Assembly: GCA_021464415.1 (NCBI GenBank)
Contig: CM038470.1
Coordinates: forward strand, 38,496,099 to 38,560,098
DNA from: Lonicera japonica
Lineage: Eukaryota > Streptophyta > Magnoliopsida > Dipsacales > Caprifoliaceae
Reading direction: 5' to 3'
DNA: 64,000 nt
In this document: in pieces, positions 56,375 to 64,000 of the stretch
How the letters are laid out: each line of letters begins with the position of its first letter
How positions within the stretch are numbered: the first letter of the stretch is position 1
The notes under the pieces: generated by a model
What the model saw: only the letters and a program-made list of their open reading frames with translations
What the model was told of the DNA's origin: nothing
Database searches by the model: none
Program-made: the position numbers and the translations under genes

Positions 56375-59053
56375 TTACAAAATCTTTCTTGTAACTATCT
56401 TGGTGAGTATGTCAGACAGCTGGTCTTCAGAGTATATATTTGGAACATAAATGACTTCTTTTTCTAATTTTTCTTTGATAAAGAATTTGTTTACTTCAAC
56501 ATGTTTTATCCTGTCATGTTGAACTGGATTATGTGCAATATTGCATACTGCTTTGTTATCACAATATAACATTACAAGTTCTTTCAGAGGATAACCTAGA
56601 TCTGTCAATAACAGCTTTAACCACAATAACTCTTGGAATCCGACTCTCATTCCCCGATATTCTATTTCCGCGCTTGATCGAGATATAAGATATAATGTTT
56701 GTTTCTTACTCCTCCAAGTGACAAGGTTTTCACCTACAAATATGATGTATCATAATGTTGACCTTTTGTCGCCTATATTGCCTACCCCAATTAGCATCAC
56801 TGCATTCTTCAATCTTAGCGAACTCGTCATTTTTCTAGAATAAGATCCCTTTTCCATACGCTACCTTAAGATAATTGATAATCCTCATAATTACTTACAT
56901 ATGTTTCTCACCCGGATTGTGCATGAATTAACTAACCGTACTTAATACATATGATATGCCAGGCCTCCCGCGTGCTAGATATATCAACTTTCCTATTACT
57001 AATCTTTGGTAGCGACTTTTACCAACTGCACTTGATCTGCTTTAAGTTTTAATATCAATCATTCCTCTATAGGGGGTATCTGATGAATTGGCAAGTAAAC
57101 ATTCCGGTTTCACTCAATAAGTCTAGGACATACTTTCTCTGAGATAAGAGGATGCTTTTTGGAGATAGGACACCTCGATTCCTAAAATGTACTTTATGTC
57201 CCAAAGGTCTTTCATCTCAAACTCATGAGATAAGTACTCCTTCAATCCTTTTTGTTCACAAGGGTCATTTCCTGTGACCACCTTGTCATCTTCGTAGATG
57301 ATAAGTGATGTAATCTTATTGTGATTTTCTTCTAAAATAAAGTATGATCAAATTTGCTCTGGCTATAACCAAAGTTTCTCATCGATCTCGTGAATCTCCC
57401 GAATAAGGATTTTGAAGATTGTTTTAGACCATACAAGGACTTCTTCAACTTGCAGACTTTGTTTGTATGCTCAATAGAAATCTTATACACAGGTGGAAAC
57501 TCAATATACACCTCTTCTTATTGCTCACCATGTAAGAATGCATTCTTTGCATCGAACTATTGTAGAGGCCAATCCAAGTTTGCTGTTAATTAGACTAATA
57601 CCTGCATGGTGTTAATCTTTACTACAGGTGCGAATGTCTCCCGATAATCAATTCCATATGTCTATGTGTAGTCTTTTGCAGCTAATCTTGCTTTGAATCT
57701 TTTGATTTTTCCAGCCACTTTAAACTTCACAGTGTACGTGCATTTGAAACCTACTTGTTTTTTCCTTGTTGGTAGTTTGGCCAATTCCTACATATCATTT
57801 TTCATTAAGGACTTCATCTGCTCGTTTATCGCTAATTTCTTTTTAGGATTAACTAAGAGTTCCTATACACAAATGATTTTTTAGATGTAGATAACTGATC
57901 ATAAGACACATGATTACTTATAGGGTATTTGACTTTACTTGAGAAATTTGGATCATATATTAATTTAGGTACACCTCGATTTGCTCAGTTAGAAGGCTCT
58001 TTCCTAGGAATAAAAGTGTATAATACCTGGGAGGACTCATTTTCAGGTATATCTAAAGTGGATGATTGGCTATTTGAGTCAAGTAATGGCGGCGCAACTT
58101 TAGTTGGCAAGGTTGTTAGTGCCATGTCAGAAACTAGTGCCATTTCGGTTAGCAAGGTTGCTAGTGGTGAACTCGAACTTAAACTTAGGAACACCTCTAT
58201 TAAATTTATCTCCTCAAACATTAGTATTCCCAAATAGCGGAAGTTCCTTACAATGCTCCGACTGAAGCTCAGGCCGGTGAAAGTACATTGTGTCTTCGTA
58301 GAACGTCACGTCCATGGTGACATACAATTTTTTAATTGGACGATGATAGTACCAATAAAATTTCTTTGAATATGTATACCCTACAAATATGCATTTAAGA
58401 GTGTGAGATCCGAGCTTAGTCCATTGTTTCTTCGATAAATGGATAAATGCAACACATCCAAACACCCGTGGGGGAAGATTAGACACTGTAGGTGCAGAGA
58501 CAGATGTAATTAAGATGTTTGAAGGTGTCTCAAAATCAAGTGTTGTAGAAGAAATGTAATTGATCAAATAAGAGGCAGAAGAGAGTGCTTCACCCCAATA
58601 AGATATTAGGGTGTTGGCTTCGATTAGTGATGCTCGGACCACTTCTAACAAATGTCGATTTTTCCTTTATACAACCCCATTTTTCTAAAGGGTTGCACCT
58701 AGTTTGATGAACAATACCATGAAATTTGAGATATGCCTATAATGTTGTACCCATGTGCTTCACCCCATGTACCCTTGTACTAATCTGTTGATGAAATTTC
58801 TGAACAAAATATTGACTTCACCCTTGGACTTCATGGGACAAACCCATGTCATTCTAGTACAATTATCAATAAAAATAACAAACCATCGTATACTAATTAA
58901 AGACGAAGTGGGAGATGGAACCCAAACATCGAAAATAATAAGCATAAAAGATATTGAACTTTTTTGCAACGAAGGTTTAAAAAAAGGACGATGGCTCTTT
59001 GCTAGTTTGCAAGTCTCACAATGAAAAACAGAAAAGTTAACCTTATTGAACAA
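56375..59053 (-). pseudogene. Decayed copia pol (integrase, RT traces, RNase H)
   Basis: 59053-58760 holds the pre-integrase/integrase start (HCETCKLAKSHR, then FVIFIDNCTRMTWVCPMKSK). 58651-58214 holds the integrase end and linker (LISYWGEALSSASYLIN, PPRVFGCVAFIHLSKKQ, KCIFVGYTYSKKFYWYY). RT is recognisable only as scattered pieces at 57300-57900. 56650-56375 is the RNase H end (VMLYCDNKAVCNIAHNPVQH, IYSEDQLSDILTK). Many pieces share one frame, separated by stops; frame shifts occur in RT. It differs in sequence from the young copia element. Confidence 0.8.
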
Positions 59054-59093
59054 CTTGGAAAATAGATTCTTTAAGTAGTTAAATGATGCATGA

Positions 59094-60786
59094 TGTAACC
59101 CCCCTCCCCCACCTTAATTGATAGGATAACACCCATAATTAAGGCCTGAAGTGTTACTATCCCATCTTAGACTAACTAAAATAGGTTTAATATGAATAAT
59201 AAATCATATAGTATGTGTTATTCAACCATTCTACTTACCCAGATGATGAAACTATGAGATAAAAGCATCCAGGTAAAACACACATATCATAAGTAAACAT
59301 ATGAAAAAGTTATACAGGTTCGTATCAACATGTATCTAAGCATTTACAGTAAACTAAGCTAGCCATAGCTTGCCATAAAAACGTGTTACATAACAAAATA
59401 AGTCCGTATCAGAGCCATCTACTTTGTCCCTGAACCCATTGTGCGTTAACTTCACTCATCGCTTGTGTACCTGTAATTATTTAGATAAAACAGGGTGAGC
59501 TCACAGCTCAGTAAGGGAGATAATTGGAAATAATAAGTTTAAAACATAGTTCACAGTTTAATAACAAATCATATTTTAATCAATGATTCGGTTTAAAACC
59601 ATCATCTTATAAAGCAATACGTGCTCATGCATATGCAAGTTACCTCCCTTTTATCAACCGTTAAGCCACGTAGCCAGAAGATATCAACATCAAGCCAGAC
59701 TTGAACAAGGGCCGACCGCATGATAGAATAATTCGTTAATGATCATAAGTTGGCCCATCGGTCTAGTGAGAATATAAAACGATAACAATAGAAGTGGACC
59801 ACCAATCCAACAATCATATCACACAACAGAATCATCAGTGCTTTACCGTTGTCTAGATTTTTAGACTATTCACCGCTGGCTCTAGACAGCCGACGATTTG
59901 TTGCCCCCCGGAGGTTTAGGGATTTTCAATCGAAGGACACCAGGCCCTACTTATTTTCATACCAGCAAGGACTAATCAACACATATTCCCTTCGCCATCG
60001 AAAAGCCACAATTGAATCCATCACTGATTGTATCACATCCAGAACATTACAATGATCAAGAGAAGTTCTCGGTCTAATGATCAGAGGCATCCGCTCATAC
60101 AATAGGCCATAAGAATGATCCAAGCTTGCCAAAGCATCTCCAAGATTCCGGTCGATGGAATAATGATGCATAATATGCGTAACATGCTATTTAGTAACAT
60201 ATGGAGTAAATTTATGTCATATACCCTCTAGTAACATATGAAGTAATTTATGCCACGTATGCTTCAACAAGTCCAAACCCTTAACCTATGGTGTGTATAA
60301 ATCTGCCATAATTCACTTTCATCAACTTATAATAGTGAAACATTCATGGGATACTTCATAGGATTTGACAATATAAGAATATCAAGTGTAGGTAGCATCC
60401 ATTACCTCAAATCTCACATTTGAATCTTTCTAAATCATAAAACATCGTTTTATAGATCATGCTATAGATTTATAAAGTAATTAAGGTTGAAACACGATAA
60501 TATCCGTAAAATAAAACTATATATCATGTTTTAAAACCATATAAACTCTTACCTCAAGTTTAATAGTGAAAAGGAAAAAGAATAGATGATAATCAAAGCC
60601 CCGTTCGATGAAATCCCAATTCTCTCGCGTCACCATGCTCCTAGAGTAGCAAGACCCCAAATTGATGAAGTATGAACTCCCAAATTGCGAAAAAGTGTTT
60701 TCAGAGGTTTCCCATCTTCTGGGGGAGAAGTGAAAAGATGATTCTTGTCTTGTCCTTCCCTTCGTGGGGATTGGTGTTAAAAGAAT
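59094..60786. mobile_element. LTR-like fragment starting TGTAACCCCCC
   Basis: The start TGTAACCCCCCTCCCCCACC and general texture recall LTRs of chromovirus-type gypsy elements, but no partner LTR, primer site or coding sequence is visible. It runs up to the AGAAT target site of the LTR at 60787. No host gene seen in this 1.7 kb. Confidence 0.35.
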
Positions 60787-62044
60787 TGTGAGAATCCGGA
60801 CCCATACCCCCGAGAGAAGAAAAGAGTCCTCCGTTCTCGGTTTTATTTGAAAACGTGTTTTGTAGAGTCGCCAGTTTGTTTTACGAGAAAACAAACAAAA
60901 GACCGTACGAAGGACAATTCGAAAACGAATTATCTTTCATACGTTTGAAACCAGAGAATTATTTTGAAAATTTACTTTGCTAGGGTTCGGGAACTACGTT
61001 ACGAATTGGGAAGGTGTTAGGCACCCAATTCGCCCTTTCGGTCTCTTAATGGATCATGTGTCTAATTCCTATTTTAGATATCTTGCAAGTAGTTTGAATG
61101 GTTTTCAGAATAGTCCTTTCCGGATAAGTTCAGTTTAAAATAGTAATTTGAAATCAGACTCGAGCTTTGCGAGCGCCTACGTATTCATTCGTAGAATGAA
61201 ATCAGAGTCTCGTAGTTCCTTTCATCGGAAACTGTTTTTGTATTTTTGTTTGTTTTGAAAACGTGTCAAAACAGGTTTTAGATTTCTTGTAAAACTTAGA
61301 AAGGATTTGTTTTGAAAGCAATGAACTTCCTTGCAAGTTATCTAATTTTCTATATTAAAAACGAAATTAAATGCAGTACTGAAATTAAGGATTTAGTAGA
61401 AAGTTATACCTGCTGCGCTTGAAGAAGAAATAAGAACCTTGCCTTGATTACTCCTTTCTCTCTCTAGAACTTTCTCTCTCTAAAACTTTCTCTCTCTAGA
61501 AATTCTCTCTCTAAAACTTTCTCTCTCAGAATTTCTCTAAAATGACTCTCTGATAATTCTGACAGAGTTTCTACTTACTAAAGACACTAGTGAGTGTTGA
61601 TGTCCTTTAAAAGAGAGCCCAAAGATCCTATTTATAGCAAAAATCTCGCCAAAAACGCTCCAAAAGAGGCCAACCGCAAAGGGTAGCCGCAGGGCGTGCG
61701 GCTGGGGCGTGCGGCTAGGTGCCAACCGTACGGTTGGGGAGCCAACCGTGCGGCTAGGGAAGGTACCAACCGTGCGGTTGGGAGCCAACCGTGCGGTTGG
61801 GGGCGTGCGGCTGGCTACCAAAAAACTCAAATTTTCTAACGGGGCGCTGCCCCGCACCCCGCGACCTGACCGGGCAGGTCGATCCCCGTCCTAGTAAGCG
61901 AAGTGGCGACAAGGTTGCGATTAATTCCTAACGCGCTCGAAAATCAGGGTTTTTCCTAACGATCTCTCGTATGCATGATGACTCAAGACTTGATGCAGAA
62001 AGCTTGTTAGGTTCACACGAGAGTCGCGGATTGGGGTGTTCACA
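60787..62044 (-). mobile_element. Tat-type LTR, probably solo
   Basis: 1258 bp, TGTGAGAATCCGG...GGGGTGTTCACA, flanked on both sides by AGAAT (60782-60786 and 62045-62049), which supports a solo LTR. The sequence to its right, however, is the internal 3' region of a related Tat element, so it could instead be that element's own 3' LTR with a chance AGAAT. No polypyrimidine tract follows at 62045, which favours the solo reading. It belongs to the family of 31987-35074. Confidence 0.8.
61627..61800 (-). promoter_or_regulatory. LTR promoter with CCAACCGTACGGTTGG palindromes
   Basis: Minus-strand TATA box CTATAAATAGG at 61637-61627. Upstream on that strand: perfect palindrome CCAACCGTACGGTTGG (61722-61737), near-palindromes CCAACCGTGCGGTTGG (61766-61781 and 61785-61800), and several GTGCGGCTRG half-type copies between 61685 and 61815. 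Confidence 0.62.
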
Positions 62045-62049
62045 AGAAT

Positions 62050-62715
62050 AAATTTCCATCTTTGGGAAATGTGAAAAAGATTCCCATCATGGGGAATATG
62101 AGGAATTCCTAACTTTGAGGAATTCAGAAAATTCCCTTCGTGGGGAATGTGCGGTAAAGGTTATTTCCCTTCGTGGAAAAAGGGGATCGGAGAAAATTTC
62201 CATCGTAGGGAATGCGAAGAATTTCTACTTTGAGAAATTCGAAAAATTCCCTTCATGGGGAATACGTGGAGTCGTTATTTCCCTTTGTGGGGAAAGTGAT
62301 TTCGGAGAAATTCCCATCGTGGGGAATGCGAAGAATTCCTATCTTGAGGAATTTAGAAAATTCCCTTCTGGGGAACACATGGAGTCGTTATTGCCCTTTG
62401 TGTAGAAAGGGGTTTCGAAGAAATTCCCATCGTGGGGAATGTGAAGAATTCCTGCCTCTGAGAAAATTCAAAAAATTCCCTTCGTGGGGAACACGTGGAG
62501 TCGTTATTTCCCTTCATGGGGAAAGGGGTTTCGGAGAAATTCCTATCGTGGGGAATGCGAAGAATTCCTACCTTAAGGAATTTGAAAATTTTCCTTTGTG
62601 GGGAATACATGGAGTCGTTATTTCCCTTCGTGGGGAAAGGGGTTTCGGAGAAATTCCCATCGTGGGGAATGCGAGGAATTCCTGCCTCTGAGGAATTCAA
62701 AAAATTCCCTGATAC
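62050..62715. repeat. ~115-bp tandem array
   Basis: About six units combining GAAATTCCCATCGTGGGGAA, GCGAAGAATTCCT and GTGGAGTCGTTATTTCCCTT. It holds the same position relative to the PMD gene as the 64-bp array in the 19-kb element, but its sequence is unrelated. Open frames here come from the repeat. A TTCCCTTCGTGGGGA string also lies left of the LTR, near 60758. Confidence 0.85.
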
Positions 62716-63438
62716 TGAACACTGCTTTATTAATTTTTCGGACCACTATGTATGGGTTTTCGGGATTTGGCATCTTTCTACTCTCAGTTTTCCTCTCTTC
62801 GGTCATGAGGATATAATTTCGCTTGGAATTCTCAATTATCCTTAAGCTACCCTCGGATTTTTTCACAGGGAAGATGCTGGTCCTGTATCGTTTTCTGTTT
62901 TTCGATACCCTTATTGCTCCTTCTTTTGTTATCTGGCCTCTTATTTTGGGCTTTCGGATTTTTCTTGCTTTTTTCTTTCTTTGCTTTCTTCTTTCTTTGC
63001 TTTTTCCAAAACAGGAGCTTTACTCACCTAAGATGTAGTCCTCCGCCTTTTTGGCACAACTGTCACTCTTAGTGTGGCTCTCCCTGTCGATTTTCTTCCT
63101 TTATTTCTGTTTTTCTCACTTTTTCCTATCTTGGACCAACGGGATTTTCCCCTTTTCTACTCTTTCAATTTTTTCTAGTACCAAATTCCTCTTTTACATC
63201 TCCCTGTTTATCAATCAGGTTCGAGCTTTTCAAAAAATAGATCCATCCTTTTGAATTTCAGTTCCTCCACAGACTTTAAAGTGTTAAGCTTTGGGTTTTG
63301 ATCAGCCATCTCGTGCATGTGTGTGAGTCTTGGTCCTTTCACATTAGTAGAAGTTGATTCATAGTCTGTCACTTCCCTCCTTTTCTTTTTTTGGTCAAAT
63401 CTAGTCAAAATTGAGGGGTAGCCACAGGGTATTACCCC
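62716..63438. other. T-rich spacer matching the 19-kb element's PMD upstream region
   Basis: Strings shared with 3110-3310 occur in the same order (GTTTTTCGATACCCTTATTG, ACTCACC, GTGTGGCTCTCCCTGTC). No coding sequence seen. This identifies the right end of the window as a second Tat-like element in the same orientation. Confidence 0.6.
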
Positions 63439-63525
63439 CCAGCCGTACGGCTGGCAGTCAACCGCACATTTGGGGGCTAGCAGTACGGTTGGCTAGCCTG
63501 CAGCTGGCTCCTGTTTCCTATAAAT
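63439..63525 (+). promoter_or_regulatory. Promoter of the second PMD gene: palindromes and TATA box
   Basis: Perfect palindrome CCAGCCGTACGGCTGG (63439-63454), diverged copies through 63508, then TATAAATA at 63518-63525. The palindrome type is that of the nearby LTR family, not of the 19-kb element. Confidence 0.6.
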
Positions 63526-63634
63526 AGGGGCCTGTTTTGCTCATTTCTCTTCACTTCTTCTTGCACTTTCTTTTTCTAGCATATATTTTCCGACTTTCAA
63601 AAACTTTTAGCGAGTGTTCTATAGTAGTGTGAGT

Positions 63635-64000
63635 GATGGCATTTGCGAGGCTATTATCGATTTTCGTGATCATGATGATGGGGGCCCACCGGAGGGCGAG
63701 GAGGCGCCGGAGCTGCTCTCGAGGGACGAGGTGGAGGCTATTACAACGACGATGGATGGGCACCTGTTCTGCGCACGACATCATGACGATTGGGAAGGTG
63801 CGGCCTGGGAGGGGCCACTGGGGCAGACGGATCTCTGCAGTGGGCGATGTACCGGGACGTGCCGTTGCTCTCACCGGGAGACAGGAGGGAGTGGTTGCTG
63901 ATGGAGCCCGCAGCACACGAGGTTCATCGCTGGACTAGGGTATGCTTTGATTTTTAGTATTTAAGCTAAGTGATATTTTTGAAAAAATGCAATGACATGA
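63635..64000 (+). pseudogene. Second PMD-type cargo gene, exon 1 and start of intron 1, cut by the window edge
   Basis: Exon 1 appears to run to 63939, followed by GTATGC. It matches exon 1 of the PMD gene at 3851: HHDDWE, then a MYRDVPLLSP segment, then LLMEPAAHEVHRW (LLMEPASHEIR in the other copy) just before the donor. The matching parts lie in two frames, so there is a frame shift near 63830. The true start is uncertain: the ATG at 63635 opens a different frame from the HHDDWE part. The PMD core itself would lie beyond the window. Confidence 0.5.

Larger units (their letters stand above)
50937..59090 (-). mobile_element. Old Ty1/copia relic split by a Tat-like insertion
   Basis: Minus-strand copia coding pieces lie at 56375-59053. 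LTR-like sequence with a CCCTATATATAGGG TATA palindrome lies at about 50937-51157, in the position of a 3' LTR. Both sides of the inserted plus-strand element (51158-56262) would join into one minus-strand copia element. No clear 5' LTR was found on the right; 59054-59090 is unassigned. Exact ends are uncertain. Confidence 0.5.

Noticed and set aside
62115..62845. Several overlapping ORFs of 70-160 codons on both strands
   Set aside because: By-products of the ~115-bp array; peptides such as GNAKNSYL simply repeat with the unit.

Overview
This is nuclear DNA from a flowering plant, most likely a eudicot. The evidence is the large Ty3/gypsy (Tat/Ogre-like) and Ty1/copia retrotransposons, two Cassandra TRIM LTRs carrying 5S-rRNA-like modules, GT-AG introns, and one intact wall-associated receptor kinase (WAK-like) gene. 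I cannot name the species. About four fifths of the window is nested transposable elements. I see no tRNA gene, CRISPR array, bacterial-type gene or organelle insertion.

Layout. 1-19338: an unrecognised partial reading frame (1-285, minus), then a ~19-kb Tat/Ogre-like element on the minus strand (LTRs 314-1866 and 17810-19333, target duplication CCTGC). Its gag is interrupted by a Cassandra solo LTR (15728-16110). Between integrase and 3' LTR it carries two genes in antisense: a multi-exon plant-mobile-domain (PMD) pseudogene (3851-7875) and a DUF7745-like reading frame (8327-9583), each behind its own TATA box. 19339-35640: a decayed gypsy element (protease at 19942-20629) split by a copia solo LTR (21380-22680), a young full-length copia element (23179-31750, duplication GAACC) and two nested solo LTRs (31987-35074, containing 32946-34996). 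35640-45700: intergenic DNA with local direct repeats and a gypsy pol relic (39198-41657). 45724-50495: WAK-like gene, three exons, 768 codons. 50937-59090: an old copia relic split by a deleted plus-strand Tat-like element (51158-56262), which itself holds a second Cassandra LTR and a long inverted repeat. 59094-64000: an LTR-like fragment, a Tat-type LTR (60787-62044), a ~115-bp tandem array, and the start of a second PMD gene running off the window.

The most unusual signal is regulatory. In the 19-kb element the palindrome TGTCGCGCGACA is repeated upstream of the TATA box in the LTR promoter and, in identical or near-identical form, upstream of the TATA boxes of both antisense genes. In the second family the LTR U3 and the antisense PMD promoter share a different palindrome family (CCAACCGTACGGTTGG / CCAGCCGTACGGCTGG). 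The palindrome is thus family-specific but shared between LTR and cargo promoters within a family, as if one factor controls both. The antisense direction also explains how the PMD gene keeps introns: the element's genomic RNA contains them in reverse, so they are not spliced out during retrotransposition.
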